The notes under the pieces were generated by a model. That model was not told where the DNA came from and made no database searches. It worked only from the letters and a program-made list of their open reading frames with translations. Shown in pieces: positions 9,825 through 19,538 of a stretch of 64,000 bases of DNA. Position numbers and translations under genes: made by a program. The stretch is from CAIWHR01 sp963786625 (GTDB lineage Bacteria; Pseudomonadota; Gammaproteobacteria; Burkholderiales; Casimicrobiaceae). Location of the stretch: the NCBI GenBank assembly GCA_963786625.1, contig CAWAZS010000010.1, positions 62,001 to 126,000 on the forward strand, in the 5' to 3' direction. Positions within the stretch are counted from its first letter, which is position 1; each line of letters starts with the position of its first letter.

Positions 9825-10641
9825 TCAGCGCTGGCAGCGCGGGCAGTAGCTCGTCGCCCGTCCGCCCTGGCGGATCTGCGCGGATGAGCGCGCCGCACAC
9901 GCGGCACGGCAGGCCCTGCCGGCCGTAGACGAAGTAATCGAGCTGGAAATAGCCGGGCTCGCCCCGGCTGTCCACGAAGTCGCGCAGCGTCGAGCCGCCC
10001 TTCGCGAGGGCGTCGGTCAGCGTCGCGCGGACCTCACCGACGAGCCGCGCCAGGCGCGGCTTCGACACCCGGTTCGCCGGCGTGGTCGGCCGGATCCCGG
10101 CCCGGAACAGCGATTCGTTGGCGTAGATATTGCCTACGCCCACCACGACATGATTGTCCATCAGCACGAGCTTGATCGCCGCGGTGCGGCTGCGGGTCGC
10201 CTGCCACAGGTAGGCCGCGTCGCAGGCCGCGTCGAACGGTTCCGGACCGAGCTTTGCGAGCAGCGGATGCGCCGCCGCGGGGTGCGGCAGCCAGAGCATC
10301 GCGCCGAAGCGGCGCGGATCGTGGTAGCGCAGCGTCACGCCGGAGTCGAGGACGATGTCGACATGATCGTGCGGGCGCCGCGGCGGCGCCGTCGTGAACG
10401 CCCGCAGGCTGCCGGTCATCCCGAGGTGCACGAGCAGCGTGTCGTTGCCGAGCCGGAACAGCAGGTACTTGCTGCGCCGATCGAGGGCGTCGATCCTGCG
10501 CCCGGCGACCCGCCCGGCAAGCGTGGACGGAACCGACCACCGCAGGCGCGGGTCGTACACGAGCATCGCGTCGATCCGCCGTCCGACGACGAGCGGAGCG
10601 AGACCGCGGCGTGTGGTTTCGACTTCGGGGAGTTCCGGCAT
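9825..10641 (-). CDS. mutM: Formamidopyrimidine-DNA glycosylase MutM (Fpg)
   Basis: Base-excision repair glycosylase/AP lyase removing 8-oxoguanine. The mature N-terminus is PELPEVETTRRGL, giving catalytic Pro-2 and Glu-3, and the beta-clamp lysine is in RRSKYLLF. The helix-two-turn-helix contains GVGNIYANESLFRAGI. The zinc finger starts CRVCGALIR and, after a frame break near 9880, continues to YCPRCQR and a stop. Length about 272 residues. Confidence 0.94.
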
Positions 10642-10800
10642 CGGGGACCGAGCCCTCGACGTACGGGCGCAGGACAGGTGCTGCCGTGCTGCCGCGCCGG
10701 TTTGTTGGGCCGCCGAATATAACCTAAGATGACTCGCTCACTGGTCGAGCCCCGCGCCGTGTCCCCGCCGTTCGCGCGCCAACCCCTCAGGATGTACATG

Positions 10801-12567
10801 ATGACCCCGTTCCGTTCCCCCGTGTCTCTGCCCGCTGCGGCCGTTGCGGTCGCGCTGGCTCTGGCGCCGGCCATGTCCATGGCGCAGGCGGGGACGGCGC
10901 CGGAGGCCGCCCGCCCGGCCGCAACGGCCACGACGCCGGCGGAGAAGGGCGATGGACTCACCGCCGAGCTCATGTACCGGCTTCTCGTCGGCGACGTTGC
11001 CCTGCAGCGCGGAGACACCGCCCTTGCCGCGCGCGCCTACTTCGAGGCCGCCCGCGACGCGCGCGACGCCAGGCTTGCCCGCCGGGCGACCGAGATTGCG
11101 CTGGCCGCCCGGCAACGCGCGCTCGCCGCCGAGGCCGCGCGGCTGTGGGCCGAACTGGAACCGACGGCGGAGCGCCCGAAGCAGGTCCTCGCCGGGATTT
11201 CCAGCGGCGCCGATGGCCCGGGGGTCGGCAGCGAGATCAAGACGCAACTCGAGCGCGCGCTCGCGGAGGCCGCCGCCGGAGGGCAGCTCGGCGAAGCATT
11301 CCTGCAGCTCAACCGGATGCTCGCCAACGAGCCGGACAAGGCGGGGACGCTGCGGCTCATTCGCTCGCTGGCGCAGCCGTATCCCGACGTGGCCGAGGCG
11401 CATTTCGCCGTCGCGCTGGCCGCCTACAACACGGGTCACGCCGATGTCGCCACCGCAGGCATTGCGATGCAGGCGGCAGACCGGGCGCTCGAGCTCAAGC
11501 CGGGTTGGGAGCCGGGTGTGCTGTTGAAATCGGAAATCCTCGCCAAGCAATCCCCGGAGCAGGCCGCGAGCTACCTCGTCGATTTCCTGAAGACGGAGCC
11601 GGAGTCCAAAGCGGGGCTTTCGGCGCTCGCGCAGGTCCGGATCCAGCAGAAGCGCTACGCGGAAGCACTCGCGATTCTCGAAAGGCTCTGGCAGCAGGAC
11701 CGGAGCAACCGGGAATACCAGTTCGGCATGGCGATGCTCGCGATCCAGATGAAGGACTGGGCGAAGGCCGAAGCTCTGTTCGAGGAGCTCCAGCGCGCCG
11801 ATTACGGCGACGACGGCATCGTGGAGTTCTATCTCGCGCAGATCGCCGAGGAGACCGGTCGCCACGAGCTTGCGCTCGAGCGCTTCCGCGCGGTCCCGGA
11901 GGGAGAGCGGGGGTGGATTGCGAAACTGCGTGCAGCGACCGTGCTCGGCAAGCTCGGGCGCGTCGACGAGGCGCGGCGATACCTCGCCGACCTCCCCGCC
12001 GTGACGGTGCAGCAGCGCGTCCAGGTGCGCCAGGCCGAAGCGCAGTTGCTGCGCGATACCGGCGACAACGCCGCGGCGTATGCCGTCCTGACGAAGGCGC
12101 TCGAGACGCACCCGGACGATCCGGACCTCCTCTACGACCTGGCGATGGTCGCCGAGAAGCTCGGCCGGATCGAGGTCGTCGAGGCCAAGCTCATGCGGCT
12201 GATCGAGCTCAAGCCCAACAATGCGCACGCGCTCAATGCGCTGGGGTACACGCTCGTCGACCGGACGCCGCGGCTGGCCGAGGGCCTGGCGCTGATCGAG
12301 CGCGCGCTCGCGCTCGCGCCGGACGATCCGTTCATTCTCGACAGCATGGGCTGGGCGCAGTTCCGAATGGGCAAGCTCGACGAAGCCGAGCAATCCCTGC
12401 GCCGCGCGATGGACGAGCGGCCGGATCCCGAGATCGCCGCGCATCTGGGCGAAGTGCTGTGGGCGAAGGGCGAGCGCGACCGGGCACGTGCGATCTGGGA
12501 AGCGCAGCTGAAGAGCACGCCCGACAATGCGGTGCTGCTCGAGACCGTTCGCCGCCTGACGCACTGA
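10801..12567 (+). CDS. Exported tetratricopeptide-repeat protein
   Basis: Periplasmic or outer-membrane-linked TPR protein of about 588 residues. The N-terminal 30 residues form a signal peptide (hydrophobic AAAVAVALALAPA then AMSMAQA cleavage region). ATG at 10801 is preferred over the in-frame ATGs at 10792 and 10798 because AGGA is then 8 nt away. Many TPR units follow, the clearest in the last 200 residues (NAHALNALGYTLVDRTPRLA; DSMGWAQFRMGKLDEAEQSL). The gene lies directly upstream of lolB, the usual betaproteobacterial order. Such proteins are thought to support envelope biogenesis; the exact role is unknown. The reading frame is intact. Confidence 0.85.
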   Translation: MTPFRSPVSLPAAAVAVALALAPAMSMAQAGTAPEAARPAATATTPAEKGDGLTAELMYRLLVGDVALQRGDTALAARAYFEAARDARDARLARRATEIALAARQRALAAEAARLWAELEPTAERPKQVLAGISSGADGPGVGSEIKTQLERALAEAAAGGQLGEAFLQLNRMLANEPDKAGTLRLIRSLAQPYPDVAEAHFAVALAAYNTGHADVATAGIAMQAADRALELKPGWEPGVLLKSEILAKQSPEQAASYLVDFLKTEPESKAGLSALAQVRIQQKRYAEALAILERLWQQDRSNREYQFGMAMLAIQMKDWAKAEALFEELQRADYGDDGIVEFYLAQIAEETGRHELALERFRAVPEGERGWIAKLRAATVLGKLGRVDEARRYLADLPAVTVQQRVQVRQAEAQLLRDTGDNAAAYAVLTKALETHPDDPDLLYDLAMVAEKLGRIEVVEAKLMRLIELKPNNAHALNALGYTLVDRTPRLAEGLALIERALALAPDDPFILDSMGWAQFRMGKLDEAEQSLRRAMDERPDPEIAAHLGEVLWAKGERDRARAIWEAQLKSTPDNAVLLETVRRLTH

Positions 12568-12595
12568 GCCGGGCCTGTTCGCGCGTTCTCCGCGA

Positions 12596-13189
12596 GTGCG
12601 ATCCCAAGCCGCCGCTGTGCCGCGGGTTGCGTCGCTGCCGTCGGTCGCGGCGCTCGCGCTCGCCATCGGCGCCTGCGCGAGCATCCCGTCGCCGCCGCCG
12701 CCGGTCGCGCGCCACGTCGACCTGCCCTTCGCCATCGAGGGCAGGCTCTCGGCGCGACGGGGCGCCGACGCGATCGCCATCGCCTTCGCCTGGACGCATG
12801 CCTCGCCCAGGGACGCGTTCGTCGTGCAGACACCCCTTGGGCAGACGGTCGCCGAGATCACGAGCGATGCGAGCGTACCGCGTGCCGAGCTGCGCACCTC
12901 GGACGGCCGCCACGACGTCGCCGACGATTGGGCAACGCTGGCCGAGCGCGCGATCGGCTTCCCCCTTCCCGTCGCCGGCCTCGTCTGGTGGGCGCAGGGC
13001 GCGCCGCGCGCGGGCGCGCCGCACACGCTGGAAGTCGACCGCGCGGGCCGACCGGGAGTCCTGCGGCAGGACGGCTGCGAGATCGTCTATGCCTACCCCG
13101 ACGACTCGGCGCGACGGCCCTCGCGGCTCGAGCTCGCCTGCCACGACCTCGCGGTGCGCATCGTGATCGATCGCTGGCGCGACACCTGA
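12596..13189 (+). CDS. lolB: Outer-membrane lipoprotein LolB
   Basis: Receives lipoproteins from LolA and inserts them into the outer membrane. It starts at GTG (12596), giving a short signal with the lipobox ending IGAC, so the mature protein begins at the cysteine near residue 27. The body has FAIEGRLSARRG and the WW-containing LPVAGLVWWAQG segment typical of LolB, and ends LACHDLAVRIVIDRW. It lies 28 nt after the TPR gene and 39 nt before ispE. Confidence 0.88.
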   Translation: MRSQAAAVPRVASLPSVAALALAIGACASIPSPPPPVARHVDLPFAIEGRLSARRGADAIAIAFAWTHASPRDAFVVQTPLGQTVAEITSDASVPRAELRTSDGRHDVADDWATLAERAIGFPLPVAGLVWWAQGAPRAGAPHTLEVDRAGRPGVLRQDGCEIVYAYPDDSARRPSRLELACHDLAVRIVIDRWRDT

Positions 13190-13228
13190 TCGCTGGCGGA
13201 CCGGGAAGCGGGCGGGGACAATGCGCGG

Positions 13229-14065
13229 ATGCGCAAGCTGACCGTTCCCGCGCCGGCGAAGCTCAATCTGTTTCTGCACGTCACCGGCCGCCGCGCCGAT
13301 GGCTATCACCTGCTCGAGACGCTGTTCGTCGCGCTCGATTTCGGCGACAGCATCGAGCTCACGTGCCGCGACGACGGCGCGATCGTGCGCACGACCGAAC
13401 TTCCCGGCGTCCCGGCGCAGTCCGATCTCGTGGTCCGCGCGGCGGTGGCGCTCAAGCGGGAGACCGGCTGCCCTCTGGGCGTCGAGCTCGCCGTGACCAA
13501 GCGCATCCCGCCGGGCGGCGGCCTCGGCGGCGGGAGCTCGGACGCGGCGAGCGTGCTGCTCGCGTTGAATCGGCTGTGGAATGTCGGTCTGCCGCGTGCG
13601 GAGCTCATCCGGATCGGCAGCGCGCTCGGCGCGGATGTGCCGTTCTTCATCCACGGCGAGCCCGCGGTCGGACGCGGGATCGGCGAGCAGCTGACGCCGG
13701 TGTCGGTGCCCCCCTATTGGGCCGCGGTGATCGCGCCGTCGGTCAGCGTGCCGACGGCGTCGATCTTCGCGGCGGCCGAATTGACACGAGACGGGCAGTC
13801 GGCGAAAATGGACGTCTTTTCCGAGGGTTATGGGCGGAATGACCTGCAGCCGATCGCGGCTGCGCGCTTTCCGGCCATCACCACGGCGTTGACGATGCTG
13901 CGCGAGCGGTCGCGTTACGCAAGGATGACGGGCTCGGGCAGTTGCGTGTTCGCGCTCTTCGCCGCAGAAGCCGAGGCGCGCGAGGCCGTCGATGCGCGGC
14001 CGGCCGCGATGCAGGGGATCGTCGCAAGGACGCTCGCGCGGCATCCGCTCGCAGGTTTTGCATGA
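13229..14065 (+). CDS. ispE: 4-diphosphocytidyl-2-C-methyl-D-erythritol kinase IspE
   Basis: GHMP kinase of the non-mevalonate isoprenoid pathway, phosphorylating the 2-hydroxyl of CDP-methylerythritol. The N-terminus PAPAKLNLFLHVTGRRADGYH is the family signature (split here at 20 residues: PAPAKLNLFLHVTG then RRADGYH). The ATP-binding GHMP loop is PPGGGLGGGSSDAASVL, and MTGSGSCVFALF lies near the C-terminus. 278 residues, intact. It is followed by tRNA-Gln and prs, a widely conserved order in betaproteobacteria. Confidence 0.96.
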   Translation: MRKLTVPAPAKLNLFLHVTGRRADGYHLLETLFVALDFGDSIELTCRDDGAIVRTTELPGVPAQSDLVVRAAVALKRETGCPLGVELAVTKRIPPGGGLGGGSSDAASVLLALNRLWNVGLPRAELIRIGSALGADVPFFIHGEPAVGRGIGEQLTPVSVPPYWAAVIAPSVSVPTASIFAAAELTRDGQSAKMDVFSEGYGRNDLQPIAAARFPAITTALTMLRERSRYARMTGSGSCVFALFAAEAEAREAVDARPAAMQGIVARTLARHPLAGFA

Positions 14066-14143
14066 CGTTCGGGGCGGGCTGGCCGCAGGAACCCGCAGGT
14101 GGACGCGGTTCGGTGCGCCACCCGGACGTGCCGGTTTCTCCGC

Positions 14144-14220
14144 TGGGGAGTCGCCAAGTTGGTTAAGGCACCGGATTTTGATTCCGGCATTCGAAGGTTC
14201 GAATCCTTCCTCCCCAGCCA
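14144..14220 (+). tRNA. tRNA-Gln (anticodon TTG)
   Basis: A cloverleaf can be drawn by eye. The acceptor stem TGGGGAG pairs with CTCCCCA (14210-14216); the weak U1-A72 pair is typical of tRNA-Gln. The anticodon stem CCGGA/TCCGG encloses loop TTTTGAT, with anticodon TTG at 14178-14180 reading CAA. The T arm contains GGTTCGAATCC. The CCA end is encoded (14218-14220). Confidence 0.96.
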
Positions 14221-14284
14221 TTCATCGCCGCGGGGCCCCTGCCGTTGCCCGCGCGGCGGGCACGCTACGCCGAGGACCCGGTAG

Positions 14285-15235
14285 ATGGCCTTCGAACGGA
14301 TGAGAGTCTTCACCGGCAACGCGAACCCGAAGCTTGCCGAAGCGGTCTGTCGCCACCTCAATATCAGCCTTGGACGCTGCGTGGTCGGCCGGTTCTCCGA
14401 CGGCGAGGTGATGGTCGAGCTCCTCGAGAACGTGCGGGGCCGCGACATCTTCATCCTGCAGTCGACCAGCGTGCCGACCAACGACAACCTGATGGAAATC
14501 CTGGTCATGACCGACGCGCTGAAGCGCTCGTCGGCCGGGCGCATCTCCGCGGTCATTCCGTACTTCGGCTACGCGCGGCAGGACCGCCGCCCGCGCTCCG
14601 CGCGCGTGCCGATCACGGCGAAGGTCGTCGCCGATCTGCTGACGACGGTCGGCGTCGCCCGCGTGATGGTCATGGACCTGCACGCCGACCAGATCCAGGG
14701 CTTCTTCAACATTCCGGTCGACAACATCTACGCGACGCCGATCCTGCTCGGCGATCTCTGGAAGCAGAACTACGACGACCTGCTCGTCGTCTCGCCGGAC
14801 GTGGGCGGCGTCGTGCGCGCGCGCGCGATCGCCAAGCGCCTCGACTCCGAGCTGGCGATCATCGACAAGCGTCGTCCGCGCGCCAACGTCTCGGAGGTGA
14901 TGCACATCATCGGCGACGTCAGCGGCCGCACCTGCGTGATCATGGACGACATGGTCGACACCGCGAACACGCTGTGCAAGGCGGCAACCGCGCTGAAGGA
15001 GCACGGCGCGAGGAAGGTCGTCGCGTATTGCACGCACCCGGTGCTCTCCGGCGGCGCGGTGCCGCGCATCGGCACGTCGGAGCTCGACGAGCTCGTCGTC
15101 ACCGACACCATACCGCTGACCGACGAGGCAAAGGCCTGCCCGAGGATCCGGGTGCTCTCCTGCGCGCAGCTGCTCGCCGAGACGATCACCCGCGTGTCGA
15201 ACGAGGAGTCGGTGAGCTCGCTGTTCACCGAGTAG
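14285..15235 (+). CDS. prs: Ribose-phosphate pyrophosphokinase Prs
   Basis: Makes PRPP from ribose-5-phosphate and ATP for nucleotide, histidine and tryptophan synthesis. Recognised by FTGNANPKLAEAV at the N-terminus, the ATP/flexible-loop region YFGYARQDRRPRSARVPITA, DLHADQIQGFFNIPVDN, and the PRPP loop VIMDDMVDTANTL (usually DDMIDTAGT, so the last residue is Asn rather than Gly). 316 residues, intact. It probably shares a promoter region with the upstream tRNA. Confidence 0.97.
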   Translation: MAFERMRVFTGNANPKLAEAVCRHLNISLGRCVVGRFSDGEVMVELLENVRGRDIFILQSTSVPTNDNLMEILVMTDALKRSSAGRISAVIPYFGYARQDRRPRSARVPITAKVVADLLTTVGVARVMVMDLHADQIQGFFNIPVDNIYATPILLGDLWKQNYDDLLVVSPDVGGVVRARAIAKRLDSELAIIDKRRPRANVSEVMHIIGDVSGRTCVIMDDMVDTANTLCKAATALKEHGARKVVAYCTHPVLSGGAVPRIGTSELDELVVTDTIPLTDEAKACPRIRVLSCAQLLAETITRVSNEESVSSLFTE

Positions 15236-15372
15236 CGGCGCGAGCCAGGGAGCAGGGGCCCCACGCAGTGGGGATGCGACCCAGGCGAGTCGACGCACGA
15301 GGCCGACACGCGGAGGATGGCACTGCGGAGTGCGTGCGAGGAGGCCGAGGCGACCCGAAGTCAACGCGCGAG

Positions 15373-15401
15373 TGGCTTGGGGCGAGTATTTCGGTTATAC
15401 T
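15373..15401 (+). promoter_or_regulatory. Possible sigma-70 promoter for rplY-pth-ychF
   Basis: TATACT at 15396-15401 is a good -10 box. TGGCTT at 15373-15378, 17 bp upstream, is a weak -35 box. It sits in the 287-nt gap between prs and rplY, about 120 nt before the rplY start. The rest of this gap shows no gene. Confidence 0.4.
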
Positions 15402-15522
15402 TCAAGGCTTTCCCGGGCGCGGCCACTTGCCTAGTCCCGGATGTCGCCAACCCGCGGACGACCGGTCCGGCACCCAGAGAGTTGCCGAGCCCCGGAAGGC
15501 CGCAGACATCAGGAGCCGCAGC

Positions 15523-16245
15523 ATGAAGATCGAATTCACCGCCTTTGCCCGGACGACCGAAGGCCGCGGCGCCAGCCGCCGCATGCGCCGGGCGGGCAAG
15601 GCGCCCGGAATCGTCTACGGCGGCGCGACCGCGCCGGAGCCGATCGAGCTCGACCACAATGCGCTCTTCCACGCGCTGCGCAACGAGGCTTTCCACGCGT
15701 CGATCCTCACCATGAAGCTGGGCGGGGCCGCGACGAAGGTTCTGCTGCGCGACGTGCAGATGCATCCGTTCAGGAACGAGATCCTGCACGTCGACTTCCA
15801 GCGCGTCGACGAGAACCGGAAGATCCACATCAAGGTGCCGCTGCACTTCACCAACGGCGAGATCTCGCCCGCGGTCAAGGTCTCCGGCGCGATCGTGAGC
15901 CATGTCGTCACGGAGCTCGACGTCTCCTGCCTGCCGAGGGACCTGCCCGAATACATCGAAGTCGATCTGTCGACCCTCGACGTCGGCAACTCGGTTCACG
16001 TTTCCGCGCTGAAGCTGCCGCCGGGCGTGACCGTCGTGACTCGCGGCAAGCTCGACCCGGTGGTCGCCGCCGCGGTGGTGCCGAAGGCGCACGTCGAGGA
16101 AGTGGTCGAAGCCGCGCCGACCGCGGAAGCCGCGGCCGCCGCCGGAGCTCCGGGCGCGGCGGCCCCCGCCGCCGAGGGCAAGCCGGCCGCCGAGGCGAAG
16201 GGCGCCGAGAAGAAGGAATCCGGAAAGGAAGAAAAGAAGAAGTAA
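15523..16245 (+). CDS. rplY: 50S ribosomal protein L25, long (CTC/TL5) form
   Basis: Binds 5S rRNA in the large ribosomal subunit. ATG at 15523 is preceded by AGGAGC. The N-terminal L25 barrel runs from KIEFTAFARTTEGRGASRR to about residue 95, and the C-terminal TL5 domain to about residue 190 (LDVGNSVHVSALKLPPGVTV). The last 45 residues are low-complexity Ala/Glu/Lys, ending KEEKKK, likely disordered and charged. 240 residues in total. It is followed by a strong terminator and then pth. Confidence 0.95.
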   Translation: MKIEFTAFARTTEGRGASRRMRRAGKAPGIVYGGATAPEPIELDHNALFHALRNEAFHASILTMKLGGAATKVLLRDVQMHPFRNEILHVDFQRVDENRKIHIKVPLHFTNGEISPAVKVSGAIVSHVVTELDVSCLPRDLPEYIEVDLSTLDVGNSVHVSALKLPPGVTVVTRGKLDPVVAAAVVPKAHVEEVVEAAPTAEAAAAAGAPGAAAPAAEGKPAAEAKGAEKKESGKEEKKK

Positions 16246-16271
16246 GCCTTCGCCGCCGCTTCCGGCACGAG

Positions 16272-16302
16272 GGCCCGCCGTGCGCATCCCGGCGGGCCTT
16301 TT
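16272..16302 (+). terminator. Intrinsic terminator after rplY
   Basis: Nine-bp perfect stem GGCCCGCCG (16272-16280) / CGGCGGGCC (16290-16298), 9-nt loop, then TTTT. It starts 27 nt after the rplY stop. Confidence 0.85.
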
Positions 16303-16395
16303 CAGTTGCACCGCCGGATGGCCGCCAGTACCCGTCGCGAGCGCAGCTTTCCGTCGTACCCATGCCAACCCTTGCCGATCGTCGATCCTGATCCC

Positions 16396-16986
16396 ATGCC
16401 ACCGATTCGTCTCGTCGCGGGACTCGGCAATCCGGGACGCGAGCACGCAGCCACGCGGCACAATGCCGGCTTCTGGTTCGCCGACGCGCTCGCGGCGAGG
16501 CTCGGAACCGCGTTCGTCGCCGAGGGCAAGTTCCACGGCCAGGTCGCGAAGGGCGCGGGGGACCTCCGGCTGCTGAAGCCCGGCACCTACATGAACCTCT
16601 CGGGCCGGTCGGTCTCGGGACTCATCCGCTTCTTCGCCATCACGCCCGCCGATGTCCTGGTCGTGCACGACGAGCTCGATCTTCCCCCGGGCGAAGCGAA
16701 GCTGAAGTTCGGCGGCGGCACGGCCGGCCACAACGGCCTGCGCGACATCGCGGCGCAGCTCGCAACGCCGGATTTCTGGAGGCTGCGCATCGGCATCGGC
16801 CATCCGCGCGACTCGGCGATCCCGCAGCAGGACGTCGCCGACTACGTGCTCGCGCCGCCGGCGGCCGGCGAGCGCAAGGCGATCGAGGCGGCGATCGACC
16901 AGGCGCTCGACGCGTGGCCGGCGATCGCCGCCGGCGAGTTCGAGCGCGCGATGCTCCTGCTGCACACGAAGAAAGATAACCCATGA
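16396..16986 (+). CDS. pth: Peptidyl-tRNA hydrolase Pth
   Basis: Releases tRNA from prematurely dropped peptidyl-tRNA. Start chosen at MPPIRLVAGLGNPG; the longer upstream ORF adds only unmatched sequence. The catalytic histidine is in TRHNAGFW, the substrate-binding asparagines in TYMNLSG and GHNGLRD, and the catalytic aspartate in VVHDELDLP. 196 residues. Its stop overlaps the ychF start by four bases (ATGA), so the two are translationally coupled. Confidence 0.96.
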   Translation: MPPIRLVAGLGNPGREHAATRHNAGFWFADALAARLGTAFVAEGKFHGQVAKGAGDLRLLKPGTYMNLSGRSVSGLIRFFAITPADVLVVHDELDLPPGEAKLKFGGGTAGHNGLRDIAAQLATPDFWRLRIGIGHPRDSAIPQQDVADYVLAPPAAGERKAIEAAIDQALDAWPAIAAGEFERAMLLLHTKKDNP

Positions 16987-18074
16987 GCCTCAGATGCGGG
17001 ATCGTCGGCCTGCCCAACGTCGGCAAATCGACGCTGTTCAACGCGCTGACGCGCGCCGGCATCGCCGCCGAGAACTACCCTTTCTGCACGATCGAGCCCA
17101 ACGTCGGCATCGTCGAGGTGCCGGATCCGCGCCTCGCGCAGCTCGCCGCGATCGCGCATCCCGAGAAGGTGCTGCCGGCGACCGTGGAGTTCGTCGACAT
17201 CGCCGGGCTTGTCGCCGGCGCGTCCAAGGGCGAAGGGCTCGGCAATCAGTTTCTCGCGACGATCCGCGAGACCGACGCCATCGCGCACGTCGTGCGCTGC
17301 TTCGAGGACGACAACGTCGTGCACGTGTCCGGCAGGATCAACCCGGTCTCCGACATCGAGACGATCAACACCGAGCTTGCGCTCGCCGATCTCGCGACGG
17401 TCGACAAGCAGATCGCGAAGTACGAGAAGCCGGCCCGCGCCGGCGACAAGGAAGCGCAGCGAATCGTCTCGGTGCTGAAGAAGGTCGAGGCGGTGCTCGA
17501 CAAGGGCAGGCCCGCGCGCACCGCCGAGCTCTATCCGGAGGAGAAGGAGGCGCTGAAGCCGTTCTTCCTGCTCACGGTGAAGCCGACGATGTACGTCGCC
17601 AACGTCGCCGAGCACGGCTTCCACGACAACCCGCTGCTTGCCGCCGTCGAGGCGTATGCGGCGGGCGAAGGCGCGCCGGTCGTGCCGGTCTGCGCGGCGC
17701 TCGAGGCGGAGATCGCCGATCTCGAAGGCGAGGACAAGCTCGCGTTTCTGGCCGACCTCGGCCTTTCCGAGCCCGGCCTCGACCGCGTGATCCACGCCGG
17801 CTACAAGCTCCTGGGGCTCGAGACCTACTTCACCGCGGGGCCGAAGGAGGTCCGCGCGTGGACGATCCATCACGGCGACACGGCGCCGAAGGCGGCGGGC
17901 GTCATCCACACGGATTTCGAGAAGGGATTCATCCGCGCCGAGGTTATTGCCTTCGACGACTACATCGCCTGCAAGGGCGAGCACGGCGCGAAGGAGCACG
18001 GCAAGATGCGCCTCGAAGGCAAGGAGTACGTCGTCAAGGACGGCGACGTGATGCACTTCCGCTTCAACGTCTAA
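16983..18074 (+). CDS. ychF: Redox-regulated ATPase/GTPase YchF (OLA1 family)
   Basis: Obg-related P-loop NTPase that binds ribosomes and influences the oxidative stress response; family members prefer ATP. G1 is GLPNVGKSTLFNAL, and the switch II region is DIAGLVAGASKGEGLGN. The non-canonical G4 (NVAE) replaces NKxD, as expected for YchF. A coiled-coil insert lies around residues 130-180. The C-terminal TGS domain includes YFTAGPKEVRAWTI and ends VMHFRFNV. 363 residues, intact. The stop codon overlaps the convergent TPR-methyltransferase stop. Confidence 0.96.
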   Translation: MSLRCGIVGLPNVGKSTLFNALTRAGIAAENYPFCTIEPNVGIVEVPDPRLAQLAAIAHPEKVLPATVEFVDIAGLVAGASKGEGLGNQFLATIRETDAIAHVVRCFEDDNVVHVSGRINPVSDIETINTELALADLATVDKQIAKYEKPARAGDKEAQRIVSVLKKVEAVLDKGRPARTAELYPEEKEALKPFFLLTVKPTMYVANVAEHGFHDNPLLAAVEAYAAGEGAPVVPVCAALEAEIADLEGEDKLAFLADLGLSEPGLDRVIHAGYKLLGLETYFTAGPKEVRAWTIHHGDTAPKAAGVIHTDFEKGFIRAEVIAFDDYIACKGEHGAKEHGKMRLEGKEYVVKDGDVMHFRFNV

Positions 18075-19309
18075 GCAAGGTAGACGTACAGGCCCTTGAT
18101 CGGCGCGCTCTGTTCATGTCGTATCGGGGCTTCGAAAATGCGCGCGCCGGTGAACCCCGCTTCGTCCGACAGACGGCGGATGTAGGCTTCGGAATGGGCG
18201 TAGCGCAGGCTGGGCAGCAGTTGGAAATCCCGCCCGGCCTCGGCCAGTTCGACGCTGAACGCGAGGCATCCGCCCGGTTCGAGAATCCGTCGCGCCGATC
18301 GAAAAACGGCAGCCAGGTCGCCGACGTAGATGAACACGTCCGCCGCCAGTATCAGGTCTGAGCGCAACGCGGTCGCGGCGAGAAACTCTCCGAGGTCCGC
18401 GTGAATGAGCTCGCGATAGACTCCGAGCTTGCGCGCCTGGTCCAGCATGGCGCCGGAAACATCGACGCCGTCGACGATGTCGGCCTGCGGGGCAATCAGC
18501 GGCCCGCACAGTCCCGTGCCACAGCCGAGGTCGAGCACATGTCGGTAGCGCTTCCCTGCGGCAACGAGCGGATTCAGCAGCGCCTCGAATCCCCGATAAC
18601 CGAGGGTTTCCACGGCGTGCGACTGGAAATCGGCGGCATAGCCGTCGAATAGCCGTTCGACATAACGTCGGGGTGGCGCTGGCGGCGGATCTCCCCCGCG
18701 CATCGAGGCAAGGTAATAGCCGTTCAACTCCACGTCGCCGCCATGCGCGAGGGCCTTTTCGAAGCAGCGCGCGGCCTCCTCGAACTGTCGCAATTCGCGC
18801 AGCAGGCTGCCGCGCTCGCTCCATGCAGGCGCGTAGCCCGGATCCTCCTGCACCGCCCGAGCGAAGGCCCGCAGAGCGTCGTTCACGGCACCCATTCGCA
18901 GATAAGCCTGGCCGAGGGTCAACCAGAGAGGCGCCTGCCGCGGGGACAGCGCAAGCGCCTTTTCGAGCGCCGCGGCCGCGGCCTGCCATTGTCGTTGCGC
19001 TTCATGGGCAAGGCCCAGGCAGGCCCACGCCTGGGCGAGGGAGGGATCGGCAGCGATTGCCTGACGCAGGACCGCGATCGCTTCTTCCCACCGACGGAGT
19101 TGAAAGAGGGAGACTCCCAGGTTGCCGAGCACCGACGGCCGCCCCGGCGTGAGCGCCTGGCACTGCTCGAAGCACACCCGCGCCGGCTCGAACCGGCCGT
19201 TCTCGAAATGCTCGAAGCCCTCGAAGAACAGCGCGCGCGACCGCGCAAACTGCTCGTCGGTCGGGTTTGCGTCAGCCGTCACCTGTCGGTCCGAAGCGGA
19301 TGGTTCCAC
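18071..19309 (-). CDS. TPR-repeat SAM-dependent methyltransferase
   Basis: A fusion of an N-terminal tetratricopeptide block (about residues 20-190; units such as SVLGNLGVSLFQLRRWEEAI and APLWLTLGQAYLRMGAVNDA) with a class I methyltransferase domain. Motif I is VLDLGCGTGLCGPL near residue 260, and the post-I acidic residue is in DGVDVSGAMLDQA. Proteins of this architecture are annotated as predicted methyltransferases (contains TPR repeat); the substrate is unknown. 412 residues, single intact frame. The 3' end overlaps ychF by four bases, so the two are convergent with no room for a terminator. Confidence 0.85.
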   Translation of the reverse strand: MEPSASDRQVTADANPTDEQFARSRALFFEGFEHFENGRFEPARVCFEQCQALTPGRPSVLGNLGVSLFQLRRWEEAIAVLRQAIAADPSLAQAWACLGLAHEAQRQWQAAAAALEKALALSPRQAPLWLTLGQAYLRMGAVNDALRAFARAVQEDPGYAPAWSERGSLLRELRQFEEAARCFEKALAHGGDVELNGYYLASMRGGDPPPAPPRRYVERLFDGYAADFQSHAVETLGYRGFEALLNPLVAAGKRYRHVLDLGCGTGLCGPLIAPQADIVDGVDVSGAMLDQARKLGVYRELIHADLGEFLAATALRSDLILAADVFIYVGDLAAVFRSARRILEPGGCLAFSVELAEAGRDFQLLPSLRYAHSEAYIRRLSDEAGFTGARIFEAPIRHEQSAPIKGLYVYLA

Positions 19310-19538
19310 GGCGGCTCAACCCCCGAAGCGTCATCGGACTAGGCTATCACGGGTCAGGGTCGGCAGCGCCGAACCGCCGCGCCGGCCGGCGGCCGCGCGC
19401 GCGACCTTTCGTGTCGGCCGTCGGCGCCGATCCGGGTACGAAACGGCGCACTTTCTGATAGCGTAGAGGCGGATGATGAGCATACGCAGCGCATTGCGCG
19501 CCGAATCGCGGGCTGGTGGCTAGCGGCGAAACGACGCC

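Noticed and set aside
19473..19523. 16-codon ORF just upstream of dapF, considered as an LptM-like lipoprotein
   Set aside because: Too short, no lipobox cysteine and no hydrophobic signal.
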